A program made the position numbers and the translations under genes. Below are positions 1 through 8,389 of a stretch of DNA of 64,000 nucleotides, piece by piece; position 1 is the first letter of the stretch; each line of letters opens with the position of its first letter. This DNA comes from Bacillus pseudomycoides (GTDB lineage Bacteria; Bacillota; Bacilli; Bacillales; Bacillaceae_G): NCBI RefSeq assembly GCF_022811845.1, contig NZ_CP064266.1:2542001-2606000 (forward strand). Reading direction: 5' to 3'. The notes below the pieces were generated by a model that was not told where the DNA came from, did not search any database, and worked only from the letters and a program-made list of their open reading frames with translations.

Positions 1-37
1 CGACATGTTTAAAAATCCATAGGTCATGGCTTTCCAA
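1..37 (-). CDS. 5' end of a truncated gene (unknown product)
   Basis: On the minus strand a GGAGGG ribosome binding site (positions 46-51) stands 8 nt before a TTG codon at 37-35. The codons that follow stay open to the window edge and read MESHDLWIFKHV. Spacing and strength of the ribosome binding site are what support the call; twelve codons are too few to name a product. The gene would be divergent from the SDR gene at 157. Confidence 0.4.
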   Translation of the reverse strand, partial: MESHDLWIFKHV

Positions 38-156
38 GAATAAATCCCTCCAGTAGGTATCATTTAAAATGATATCGGCTTCACTATTCAGTATTATACT
101 CTTCAAATGAACGAAGATAAAATGAAATAAAACCAGATTAAGTGAGGAGATTGTAA

Positions 157-897
157 ATGAAGGTAAAAGATAAAGTAGTCATTATAACAGGTGGCGGTAC
201 TGGTATCGGAAAGGCTGCTGCTTTGAAGTTAGCGAGTTTAGGAGCGAAAGTTGTGGTGAATTGTAGTCGTTCAGAAAAAGAAGCGTTAGAAACAGTTGAT
301 GAAATTCAGCAGCAAGGAGGTACGGCTATCGCCGTTAAAGCTAATGTAGCACAAAAAGAAGAAGTAGAGGCGATGGTAGCCCAAACTATTAGTCTTTTTG
401 GAACAGTAGATTGTTTAGTGAATAATGCGAGTATAACAGCTCAAATACCTATGGATGACCTAGAGTCCGTAACGGATCAAGTGTGGGATTCTCTTTTCAG
501 TGTAAATGTGAAAGGGATGTTTCATTGTATAAAAGCTGTTGTTCCTTATATGAAGAAGCAAAAATCAGGTGCAATTGTGAATATGGGGAGCGTTGCAGGG
601 ATAACGGGACTCGGATCATCTGTACCGTATGCAGCCACAAAATCAGCTATTCATACGATGACAAAATCATTAGCAATTGCATTGGCACCTAATATTAGAG
701 TAAATAGTATTTCTCCTGGTGCAGTCGATACAGGATGGTGGGCAGGTAATGAGGATAAGATGTACCAACTTGCAGGAAATCTACCACTTCAAAGAATTTC
801 AACACCAGATGATATTGCGGAGGCAATCCTTTTTCAATTGATCCAAGAATCTATTACGGGGCAGGTATTTACGATTGATAATGGACAGACGCTTTAA
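157..897 (+). CDS. SDR-family oxidoreductase (FabG-like)
   Basis: This 246-residue protein has the length and motifs of classical short-chain dehydrogenases. The NAD(P)-binding glycine motif TGGGTGIG is at residues 11-18, NNAS is at about 89-92, and the catalytic set is Asn117, Ser145, Tyr158 and Lys162 (YAATK). The family reduces ketones or oxidises alcohols in the cytosol; the substrate cannot be told from sequence, and FabG-like 3-oxoacyl reductase is only the nearest general description. ATG has a GAGGAG site upstream. The gene stands alone, closed by a strong terminator at 988-1030. Confidence 0.9.
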   Translation: MKVKDKVVIITGGGTGIGKAAALKLASLGAKVVVNCSRSEKEALETVDEIQQQGGTAIAVKANVAQKEEVEAMVAQTISLFGTVDCLVNNASITAQIPMDDLESVTDQVWDSLFSVNVKGMFHCIKAVVPYMKKQKSGAIVNMGSVAGITGLGSSVPYAATKSAIHTMTKSLAIALAPNIRVNSISPGAVDTGWWAGNEDKMYQLAGNLPLQRISTPDDIAEAILFQLIQESITGQVFTIDNGQTL

Positions 898-987
898 TAT
901 TGTGGGGCATTGTGCAGTAAGATTATTAATTTAATCCTAAGAGGCGGAATGATGAAAAGCACTTTTAACGTATTTATATAATTAGAA

Positions 988-1030
988 GAGGATACTATGT
1001 CCAACATGAGGACATAGTATCCTCTTTTTT
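988..1030 (+). terminator. Rho-independent terminator after the SDR gene
   Basis: Perfect 15-bp stem (988-1002 with 1010-1024), 7-nt loop, then a run of T. It lies about 90 bp after the SDR stop. The rest of the gap to 1282 shows no open frame or repeat that I can support. Confidence 0.9.
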
Positions 1031-1281
1031 GCATGACATATCACATAGTTTAATAAATAAGCTGTCATATGTATAACATTTAGGAAATCTACCGTCTTTT
1101 TTAAGGATTTTGTTTTGGGTTTTCCGTGTGATTTTAGAAATGTATTGGTTAAGCACAGTTAAATAAATAGCTTTCTCCGTTTATTAATAACAAGAAATTC
1201 AAAGCTAGTAATTTAAATGTTAATAAAATCTTTATAAATACCTATTACCATAAAGATAAGTTCACTAAAAGGAGTTGATTG

Positions 1282-1476
1282 ATGATGGATGTATTATCAG
1301 CGGTGAGTTTAATAATTTCCATGGCTAGTTTTATTTTTTCAATAGCTTTGCTTATTTACGAGGTCGTTTTTAAGGGAGTAAGGAAAATCAAAGAAATGAA
1401 GTTAAGGCCAATATTTATACTTTTTATTACGTATTTCGTATTTTTTGTGTTGTTCCTCGTGTTTCAAAATATGTAA
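1282..1476 (+). CDS. Small membrane protein, unknown function
   Basis: This 64-residue product consists of two hydrophobic segments (about residues 4-27 and 42-62) separated by a short basic stretch (KGVRKIKEMK). The pattern predicts a two-pass membrane protein. GGAG at 1271-1274 is 7 nt before ATG 1282, so I prefer this over the upstream TTG at 1279. It resembles no family I can name. It stands alone between the SDR gene and a two-component locus. Confidence 0.6.
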   Translation: MMDVLSAVSLIISMASFIFSIALLIYEVVFKGVRKIKEMKLRPIFILFITYFVFFVLFLVFQNM

Positions 1477-1525
1477 GCAGTAGAAGTAATTTGAAACTTA
1501 ATGTCTTAGATGATATAAGGGTGTA

Positions 1526-1567
1526 TATGTGTCCTTACTTAAGCTATGGTGAAAGTATGGACACATA
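1526..1567. other. Intergenic hairpin
   Basis: Inverted repeat of 15 bp with one mismatch (1526-1540 and 1553-1567) and a 12-nt loop. There is no T-run, so it is not a standard terminator. It lies between the small membrane gene and the response-regulator remnant; the remaining 1477-1728 sequence is featureless AT-rich DNA. Confidence 0.5.
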
Positions 1568-1728
1568 CTTTAGGGTATCAATTATCATGTGATATAGTTT
1601 AGTTAAGGATTGATTTTGAGAAACAATAATTTATACTATACAAGGATTGTTGAGAAGATACATTTATTATTATATCGCATTTTAAGATATTACTATTCAA
1701 GCGTTCAATTCAAAGAGGTGATTTGATT

Positions 1729-2398
1729 ATGAATGGATTTACAATCTTAATTATCGAGGATGATCACGCCATTGGTTCAATGTTGCAGGAGATATTAAAG
1801 GGAGAAGGGTATCATGTACTTTGGATAACTGATGGTCAAAGAGTCCTAAAAGAAATAAAATACGCTGATCTTATAATAATCGACATCATGTTACCAGGTG
1901 AAAATGGGTATGAAATATCAGGAAAACTGAAGGCGAATGGATATTCACTGCCGATTTTATTTCTTACAGCCCGAAGTGATATAGATAGTAAATTAAAAGG
2001 ACTATCTCTTGGAGAAGATTACTTGGTTAAGCCGTTTGACCCACGTGAACTATTAGCAAGATTGCACTTGATACTTAAGAATAAATACGGTTTATTTACT
2101 CAAATTCAAAATATATACGTTGATGCAGTTGGTTATAAAGTATTTAAAGAAAATATACATTCTGAAATAAAATTGACAGCAACAGAAAGGAAATTGTTCT
2201 TTTACTTATATGAAAATAGAGACAGAATTTTAACTAGGAACAGATATTCAATTATTTATGGCCATTAGAGTATTCTAAAAATAGTGTATTAAATGTTCAT
2301 ATTAAAAAATTCGAGAGAAAATTTCGGATAAAAATAATACCATTATTGAAACGGTTCATGGAGAAGGGTACAGATTAAATACCCTTAATCGCGTATGA
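1729..2398 (+). pseudogene. OmpR-type response regulator, frameshifted
   Basis: The open frame (ATG 1729, AAAGAGGTG 8 nt upstream) encodes a receiver domain with the acidic pair IIEDDH, the phospho-acceptor in IIDIMLPGENG and the conserved Lys in LVKPFDP. It stops at 2268 inside the winged helix. Adding one base near 2238 restores TREQIFNYLWPLEYSKN, and a second near 2311 restores REKISD and HGEGYRLN up to TGA 2396-2398. Both sites look like single-base losses in short runs. The repaired stop overlaps the kinase ATG (ATGA), so the ancestral pair was translationally coupled. Sequencing error at two places is the alternative. Confidence 0.8.
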
Positions 2399-3381
2399 GT
2401 CTTAAGAAAAAGTATTACTTGTTACTCGCAACTATAGTCTTTTTTGTACCAATTTTATATTTACTAACCAACTTCATTCTGTTTGTACTTTATTTAGTCA
2501 TATCCACAACCTTTCACTTAGAACAGCCGTATAATCAAACATTAATTTATTCAAGCATATTTGGAGTTTTCTTTGGATTACTGATTTTATTAATCGTAAT
2601 ATCCTCTAAATCAATTAATCATATTTTGCGCCAAATTGACGAAATAAATAAAACAATCAAAAAGATATCTCAAGACAAAAAATTACCTGAAAAGTTACCT
2701 GTACGAAAAAATGATGAGATTGGTTGGCTAGCTGAATCAATCAACATACTAATTGATCGTTTAGCTCATAAAGAACTCATGTTAAACACAGAGTTATCTT
2801 TTAAAAAGGAGTATTTAAATAAATTATCCCATGATATTAATACACCTTTAACAGCAATGAGATTAGAGTTATTTTTACTTGAGAAGAATGGAATCTTGGA
2901 AGAAAAATCAGTTTTGTCACTCTATCAACAAATTGAATATATTTCAAAGTTAGTAAATCAATTGAACCAAGAAGATTTAGAGTCCGTCAAAAACTCCTAT
3001 ATAATTTATGAAAACGTTGATATAGCAAACCTAGTAGAAAAAACAATTAAGAAATGGACGTATATCTTTAATAATAAAAATATAGGGATTAATTATATGG
3101 TTAATGATGAGAGACTTGTTTGGCACAGCAATGAACTATGGGTAGAAAGAGTACTTGATAACGTGTTCCAAAATACACAACTTCATTCGAAGGCTAGTTC
3201 TATTCATGTAATGATAGAAAATGGTGCTATCGTTATACAAGATAATGGAATAGGGTTCAATGTGAAGGACTCTCATCAAGGACTAGGCGTTTTAATAATT
3301 AAAGAAATATGCGAGATATTAAATCTTAAATGTGAGTTGTCTTCAAATAGTAAGGGTACTAGATATGTATTTAAAAGATAA
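2395..3381 (+). CDS. Sensor histidine kinase of the broken two-component pair
   Basis: This 328-residue kinase has two membrane segments (about 8-38 and 51-70), a HAMP-like linker (75-125) and a HisKA phospho-acceptor at His146 (LSHDINTPLT). The HATPase domain carries an N-box-like DNVFQNTQLHS, DNGIGF and GLGV. The extracellular loop is only about 12 residues, so it resembles intramembrane-sensing kinases. It overlaps the regulator remnant by ATGA and has no obvious ribosome binding site of its own. Its expected partner is frameshifted, so the kinase may now be orphaned. The stimulus is unknown. Confidence 0.85.
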   Translation: MSLKKKYYLLLATIVFFVPILYLLTNFILFVLYLVISTTFHLEQPYNQTLIYSSIFGVFFGLLILLIVISSKSINHILRQIDEINKTIKKISQDKKLPEKLPVRKNDEIGWLAESINILIDRLAHKELMLNTELSFKKEYLNKLSHDINTPLTAMRLELFLLEKNGILEEKSVLSLYQQIEYISKLVNQLNQEDLESVKNSYIIYENVDIANLVEKTIKKWTYIFNNKNIGINYMVNDERLVWHSNELWVERVLDNVFQNTQLHSKASSIHVMIENGAIVIQDNGIGFNVKDSHQGLGVLIIKEICEILNLKCELSSNSKGTRYVFKR

Positions 3382-3427
3382 CTATATAGAAATAATATAG
3401 AATTTACATATTTCCCAGTTACACGTA

Positions 3428-3476
3428 AAAGGGCATCGCATAATAATCAGGGCTATTATGCGATGCCCTTTGTTTT
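3428..3476 (+). terminator. Terminator after the histidine kinase
   Basis: An 18-bp perfect stem (3428-3445 with 3454-3471), an 8-nt loop and a T-rich tail. It also faces the end of the small minus-strand gene 3494-3670 and could serve both. Confidence 0.9.
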
Positions 3477-3493
3477 TCATGACTATTTACAAT

Positions 3494-3670
3494 TTAGGAT
3501 TGGATAAATCTTCCAATGGTATTTTTGCTGTTATAATACTCTCGCTCATATTCACGAGGTTGTCTCGTAGGTTGATCATTTAGTGGAAGAGCTGGTAATA
3601 AATTTGCATCAAATACAAAGTCGTAGAGAAAAGATAAGACTAAAACACTGCATAATATATAGATAAACAT
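3494..3670 (-). CDS. Small protein, 58 residues, unknown function
   Basis: Minus-strand ATG at 3670-3668 opens a frame of 58 codons to TAA at 3496-3494. The product starts MFIYILCSVLVLSFLYDF, a hydrophobic N-terminal segment or signal anchor, followed by a charged tail with QPTRQPREYEREYYN. An AGAAGTGA ribosome-binding-like sequence lies upstream. It ends just before a strong hairpin. I recognise no family; composition and signals look genuinely coding. Confidence 0.6.
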   Translation of the reverse strand: MFIYILCSVLVLSFLYDFVFDANLLPALPLNDQPTRQPREYEREYYNSKNTIGRFIQS

Positions 3671-3785
3671 TTCAAGTCACTTCTTTCTGTATGATTCTTA
3701 CTTATATTGTAAGAAAATCAGCTATCATTAAAATCCATAAAAAGAATGGAATACTGTAAGAAAATAGTAGGGGAATCATAATAGA

Positions 3786-3816
3786 AATCTCATACGGAAG
3801 TATGAGATTAATTTTT
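3786..3816 (+). terminator. Hairpin with T-run upstream of the nuclease gene
   Basis: Perfect 10-bp stem (3786-3795 with 3800-3809) capped by a GGAA tetraloop and followed by AATTTTTT. It looks like an intrinsic terminator, but no plus-strand gene ends before it. It could be a leader attenuator or a stop for stray upstream transcription. Confidence 0.5.
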
Positions 3817-3905
3817 TGTAAAATTTGTCGAATTTTAAGTTCTTTATAAAGAATTTTTTGTTATGATAATACATGCTAAGAGAATATTAAAATTAGGGGA
3901 GGACG

Positions 3906-6272
3906 ATGAATTTGAAGAAACTAGTAAGTATCTTGCTATCATTTATACTACTGATTTCATTTACTGGAACTTTAGTAAAAGCAGAAGAACGTTCTGCATT
4001 GTCTGTGCAGGATGCAATTCAAATGTTTAAGCAGCAAGGAACAAGTAAAGGAGTAGTAGAAGGATACATTGTTGGATATACGCAAAGCTCTTCTACATAC
4101 ACAAAGGATCCAGCGAAGTTTGGAGATACGAATGTAGCGATAGCAGATTCGCCAAATGAGACGGATCCAGAGCAAATCATGCCTGTTCAGTTGCCAAAAG
4201 GTGACGTAAGAACGGCAGTGAATGTAAAGGATCATCCTGAAAATGTTGGGAAGAAAGTTCAATTAACAGGGACACTTGAGCTATATTTTAGTAGTCCTGG
4301 TTTAAAGTCAGTAACAGCTTACAAGTTTCAAGGAGAGGCATCAAACCGTGTGAGCGATGTAACTGCATCACCAAATGATGGAGAAATTGCAAAAGGTACG
4401 GCAGTTACATTAACAACTAGTACAGAAGAAGCAACAATCTATTATACGTTAGATGGATCAGTTCCAACAGATAAAAGTCTTCGTTATAATGAACCGATTG
4501 TGTTAAATGAAAACAGTGTTATAAAAGCAATTGCATTGAAAGAAGGTCTCGAATCTTCAGCAGTTTCAACTTTTTCTTTTACGATTGTAAAAAGTGAGCA
4601 AGTTCGTATTCATGATATTCAAGGTAAATCACATCTCTCTCCTTACGGTGGGAAGAAAGTGCGAAATGTAGAAGGTGTTGTAACAACGCTAGATAAGAAT
4701 GGTTTTTATATGCAAGACTCGCAGCCCGATGAAGACCTAGCAACTTCAGAAGGGATTTATGTTTATAAAAAAGAAGCGAATGTAAAAGTCGGAGACCTCG
4801 TACAAGTAGAGGGAGAGGTTGAAGAGTTCATTGGAGCTGGATACGCTGACAGATTTGATACAGATTTATCCATCACAGAAATTAAAGCAAGCAATATTGC
4901 TGTGAAGGCAAATAATCAACAGTTGCCAGAAGCAACTGTATTAGGTGAAAAGGGTGTAAAGATTCCAGATCAAATTATTGATAATGATGCATTTGGTATA
5001 TTTGATCCAGAGGAAGATGCAATTGATTTCTATGAAAGTTTAGAAGGTATGCGCGTGACAATGCCAACTCCTCAAATTGTTGGGCCGCAGAAAAATGGGA
5101 ATTTATATGTAACAGTTGCAAATGGTGGAGATAAGGTCACTACAAAATATGGAACGCCGTTATTAGGCGAGAACCAATTCAATCCAGAACGTCTTTCTTT
5201 AAAAGTACCTCGTGATTATGTAGCAAAAGCAGGAGATACGTTTAATGGAGATATCACAGGCGTAGTCGGGTATGATTATGGTGCGTATCGTATTTCGCCG
5301 GTAACGGAATTACCATCAGTAACGGACGGCGGGTTTAAACAAGTAGGCGCAAACATTCAGCCTCGTCTTGGAAAATTAACAGTGGCAACATATAACATTG
5401 AGAACTTTTCAGCGAATGCAAAAGAAACATCTGATGAAAAGGTAAAAGAAATGGCATATGCTATTAAATATAATTTAAAGATGCCAGACATTATTGGTGT
5501 ACAAGAAATGCAAGATAATAATGGATCAACGAATGATGGAACAACAGATGCTTCATTAAGTGCAAAGCGTATTATTGATGCTGTACAAGAAATTCGTGGA
5601 CCAAAGTATGAGTATGTCGAAGTTGCACCGCAAAATAATCAAGATGGCGGGGCACCAGGAGCGAACATTCGCGTTGGTTTCTTCTACAATCCATCACGTG
5701 TGAAATTAGAAAAGAATCCAAAGCTGTTAGCAACAAACCCGACGCGCATTGGACAAGATAATCCAGTATTTGATAGTACTCGTAAACCGCTAGCTGCGGA
5801 GTTTAAATTCCAGGGACAAAATATTGTTGTTATTTCAAGTCATTTAAATTCAAAACTCGGTGATGCGACGCCGTTTGGAAAAATTCAACCTCTTGTATTA
5901 AAGAGTGAAGAGAAACGCGTTCAACTGGCGCAAGAAGTGAACAGCTTTGTAAAAGATATTCAAAAACGAGATGCGGATGCACCAGTTGTTGTAGTTGGCG
6001 ATATGAATGACTTTGAATTCTCTAAACCACTGCAAGCATTAAAAGGTGATACAATGCAAGATATGTTAGAAACGGTTTCGAAAGAAAATCGTTACACGTA
6101 TATTCATGACGGCAATGCACAAGTATTAGATCATATTTTAGTAACAAATAATATTGCACCGCACACAGTTGTAGATCCGGTACATTTAAATTCCAACATT
6201 ATGAAGGAACATGGCCGTATGAGTGACCATGACCCAGTGCTTGCACAAATTGATTTGAAAAAAGCATCCTAA
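3906..6272 (+). CDS. Secreted endonuclease/exonuclease/phosphatase-family nuclease
   Basis: A 788-residue exported protein. Residues 1-26 form a signal peptide ending near VKAEE. An N-terminal domain (about 33-145) resembles DUF6359 modules. A chitobiase/FN3-associated repeat follows (YYTLDGSVPTDKS, about 150-225), then an OB-fold nucleic-acid domain (GVVTTLDKNGFYMQD, about 240-330). The C-terminal EEP catalytic domain (about 490-785) shows YNIENF, GVQEMQD, VVVGDMNDF and SDHDPVL, the usual metal and catalytic positions. The architecture is like extracellular nucleases such as YhcR of B. subtilis, so I infer DNA or RNA degradation outside the cell. GGGGAGGA precedes ATG 3906. Confidence 0.85.
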   Translation: MNLKKLVSILLSFILLISFTGTLVKAEERSALSVQDAIQMFKQQGTSKGVVEGYIVGYTQSSSTYTKDPAKFGDTNVAIADSPNETDPEQIMPVQLPKGDVRTAVNVKDHPENVGKKVQLTGTLELYFSSPGLKSVTAYKFQGEASNRVSDVTASPNDGEIAKGTAVTLTTSTEEATIYYTLDGSVPTDKSLRYNEPIVLNENSVIKAIALKEGLESSAVSTFSFTIVKSEQVRIHDIQGKSHLSPYGGKKVRNVEGVVTTLDKNGFYMQDSQPDEDLATSEGIYVYKKEANVKVGDLVQVEGEVEEFIGAGYADRFDTDLSITEIKASNIAVKANNQQLPEATVLGEKGVKIPDQIIDNDAFGIFDPEEDAIDFYESLEGMRVTMPTPQIVGPQKNGNLYVTVANGGDKVTTKYGTPLLGENQFNPERLSLKVPRDYVAKAGDTFNGDITGVVGYDYGAYRISPVTELPSVTDGGFKQVGANIQPRLGKLTVATYNIENFSANAKETSDEKVKEMAYAIKYNLKMPDIIGVQEMQDNNGSTNDGTTDASLSAKRIIDAVQEIRGPKYEYVEVAPQNNQDGGAPGANIRVGFFYNPSRVKLEKNPKLLATNPTRIGQDNPVFDSTRKPLAAEFKFQGQNIVVISSHLNSKLGDATPFGKIQPLVLKSEEKRVQLAQEVNSFVKDIQKRDADAPVVVVGDMNDFEFSKPLQALKGDTMQDMLETVSKENRYTYIHDGNAQVLDHILVTNNIAPHTVVDPVHLNSNIMKEHGRMSDHDPVLAQIDLKKAS

Positions 6273-6276
6273 GTAA

Positions 6277-6312
6277 AAATATCCCTCAGCATAATGGCTG
6301 AGGGATATTTTG
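6277..6312. terminator. Bidirectional terminator between convergent genes
   Basis: A 14-bp perfect stem (6277-6290 with 6297-6310) and a 6-nt loop, flanked by A-rich and T-rich sides. It serves the nuclease gene and the minus-strand membrane gene ending at 6315. Confidence 0.9.
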
Positions 6313-6314
6313 TA

Positions 6315-7172
6315 TTATAAACCAACTGATTTTTGAATCGATTTTTTACATCGCAATCTTTTTTGAAGTTTCCGCATATATTTTTTCTTATCTTTCTGTA
6401 CACCTTTCATATACATAAATAAACTAATTCCTAAAAATAGCATGCATTGCATGATTAAAATGTAAGGTGACATTCCTTGGAGCGGTTGTTTTGGATCGTA
6501 TAAATGAATAGGTGCTCCTCCAATCGTAGGGAATACGATATTTAAAATTAAATATGGAAGAGAGGCAACAGCAAAGGGGAATAAAATTGCCATGTAATCT
6601 TTTCTAGACCATATGGATGCAGAGAGCCCCAATACTGCCATAAGACCAGCGAACAAAAAATTAATCCCGATATATAGGGAAATATAAGTGATAGGAGAAG
6701 AGAAATACAATGAAGCAAACATGCCATTATCTTTTATCATACTTAAGGTAGGTGTAGGACTGCCATCTGGGATTGTCAGCTTACAAAACAACAATGAAAA
6801 TAAGAATGGAAGAATATAAAGAAATCCTCCGATTAGGAAGGTAACGATATATTTTGTACATACATAGGGAAAAAAGGGAACTTCTTTACTTACAAATGAT
6901 TTAAATTTATCAGCTTTATCAGAGTTATAGCTTGTACTAAAAGGGAGTGCTGCTAGTACAGGCATTAAAAGTAAATACACATCCACTTCGTTATCACGAA
7001 AGCCAATCCATTGATAAGCAGTCGTTAAAAGTTCGTCAGGTTCGCCATTTAAATATTGTATAATATAGCAATAGTGATAAATTGAAACAAGAATAAACCA
7101 AGTAAATAAGAGAGTGAGAGAAATCTTATTGAAAAAGGCTTGTTTTGTATTTAAACGAAGTGCACGTATCAT
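6315..7172 (-). CDS. Multi-pass membrane protein (ABC-2-like)
   Basis: About 285 residues with six likely membrane segments and a basic C-terminal tail (KDKKKYMRKLQKRLRCKK). Segment spacing and the N-terminal amphipathic stretch (MIRALRLNTKQAFFNK) recall ABC-2 type permeases, but no ATPase gene is adjacent, so function is open. I chose ATG 7172 because GGAGG lies 11 nt upstream; the frame also reaches an in-frame GTG at 7190 that lies next to that site. It is convergent with the nuclease gene. Confidence 0.65.
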   Translation of the reverse strand: MIRALRLNTKQAFFNKISLTLLFTWFILVSIYHYCYIIQYLNGEPDELLTTAYQWIGFRDNEVDVYLLLMPVLAALPFSTSYNSDKADKFKSFVSKEVPFFPYVCTKYIVTFLIGGFLYILPFLFSLLFCKLTIPDGSPTPTLSMIKDNGMFASLYFSSPITYISLYIGINFLFAGLMAVLGLSASIWSRKDYMAILFPFAVASLPYLILNIVFPTIGGAPIHLYDPKQPLQGMSPYILIMQCMLFLGISLFMYMKGVQKDKKKYMRKLQKRLRCKKSIQKSVGL

Positions 7173-7477
7173 GATTGAAAGAGCCTCCACTATTTTTTAT
7201 CAATATATCTATGTTCTATATTACTATTAATTGTAAAGATTTTCTTGTTTTTAATTGAAGATTACAAAAAGGGAGAGATTTGTATTGTAATATACTGAGC
7301 AAACATGTATAAAAAACACCTTTTCATCTTCCGCCTTTTGTTGATAAACTACGACAGTGTTATAATGTATTGCATATAACAAGTGATGTATCGATTGGAA
7401 TTTTTCATATTTGGAAATAAATAAAAAGAGAACTTGTAATGGATGGAAAACCGTGATAATATCAAAAATGTACTAAT

Positions 7478-7500
7478 TGACTATATTATCCAAATGGTCA
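7478..7500. promoter_or_regulatory. TetR-type operator, copy 1
   Basis: 23-bp imperfect palindrome with half-sites TGACTA and TGGTCA, ending 4 bp before the ribosome binding site of the TetR gene. The same 23-bp layout recurs at 8116-8138 and 8344-8366. Position suggests autorepression. Confidence 0.7.
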
Positions 7501-7516
7501 TTTCGGAGGTGGCGAT

Positions 7517-8089
7517 GTGGCAGTAGATCGAAAACGTTCTATTATTGAAGCTGCAACAAAATCTTTTTCAGCGTTTGGCTATAAGGCAACAACAATGGAT
7601 CAAGTTGCAAAATTAGCGAATGTTGGGAAAGGAACGATTTATACTTTTTTCAAAAATAAAGAAGAACTGTTTGGAGAGATCATTTCTAACTTAATTGGAG
7701 AAATGAAACAAGTAGCAAAAGATGCAATCCGTCCAGATGTTTCCTTTTTTGAAAATGTACATAAAGCATTATATAGTATTTTAGAATTCAGAAAAGAACA
7801 TCAATTGATGATTAAACTCATTCAAGAAGAACGAGATATGGGTACGAAAGAGGTACAAGAAGGCATGCAGCAAGTGGAGGCTGAAATTGTATCTGTTATT
7901 CAATCGTATTTAGAAGTTGCGATTGAAAAGGGCGAGATTAGTAAATGTGACCCAGAAATTACAGCATTTATTATGCTTCGTTTATACGTATCACTTATTT
8001 TTGATTGGGAAAAAAATCATGAACCACTAGACAAAGAGAAAATTGCAGAACTTTTTGAACTTTATTTATTAAAAGGATTGTCAAACTAA
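7517..8089 (+). CDS. yhgD: TetR/AcrR-family regulator
   Basis: A 190-residue regulator. The N-terminal helix-turn-helix (about 10-55) has the typical TetR pattern FGYKATTMDQVAKLANVGKGT, here split as AFGYKATTMDQVA and VGKGTIYTFFKNKEEL. The rest is an all-helical ligand domain. Start is GTG 7517, with GGAGGTGG 4 nt upstream; an ATG two bases earlier is out of frame and stops at once. It lies before a YhgE-type gene, as in the yhgD-yhgE pair of B. subtilis, and shares operators with it. The likely ligand is a membrane-active compound, which is inference only. Confidence 0.85.
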   Translation: MAVDRKRSIIEAATKSFSAFGYKATTMDQVAKLANVGKGTIYTFFKNKEELFGEIISNLIGEMKQVAKDAIRPDVSFFENVHKALYSILEFRKEHQLMIKLIQEERDMGTKEVQEGMQQVEAEIVSVIQSYLEVAIEKGEISKCDPEITAFIMLRLYVSLIFDWEKNHEPLDKEKIAELFELYLLKGLSN

Positions 8090-8105
8090 GATAATCCTTT
8101 TATTA
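8071..8105 (+). terminator. Weak terminator overlapping the TetR gene end
   Basis: 9-bp stem (8071-8079 with 8093-8101) overlapping the stop codon, with only a short T-tract. Some read-through towards yhgE is possible. Confidence 0.4.
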
Positions 8106-8115
8106 TAGTTAAATA

Positions 8116-8138
8116 TGACCAGTTGAACAAATCGGTCA
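8116..8138. promoter_or_regulatory. TetR-type operator, copy 2
   Basis: Half-sites TGACCA and CGGTCA with 11 bp between, same layout as the copies at 7478 and 8344. It lies 26 bp after the TetR gene. The gap from 8139 to 8343 holds no open frame that I can support. Confidence 0.7.
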
Positions 8139-8343
8139 TAAAGTTATTAGGAAAAGGAGAGATTGAAAAGGCAGATTACGTATGCAAAGTTGCGAGAAAT
8201 TAATTTTTTAATGTGTTTACGCTGACCTAATGAATTAAATAGTCATTTTAAATGAAAAGGTGCATAGTATAGAGAATAAGATAGTGCGAGTTAGGTATAG
8301 GTAATATGGATAACATCATATAACCTTTTTATTTATTTAAAAA

Positions 8344-8366
8344 TGACTAATTGAACATTCTGGTCA
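8344..8366. promoter_or_regulatory. TetR-type operator, copy 3
   Basis: Half-sites TGACTA and TGGTCA; the core TTGAACA matches copy 2. It ends 23 bp before the yhgE start codon, where it would block transcription or early elongation. Confidence 0.75.
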
Positions 8367-8389
8367 TAATTAAAAGGGGAGTGAAAATA

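Noticed and set aside
8351..8389. Upstream TTG start for yhgE
   Set aside because: It falls within the operator and the ATG at 8390 has a good ribosome binding site.
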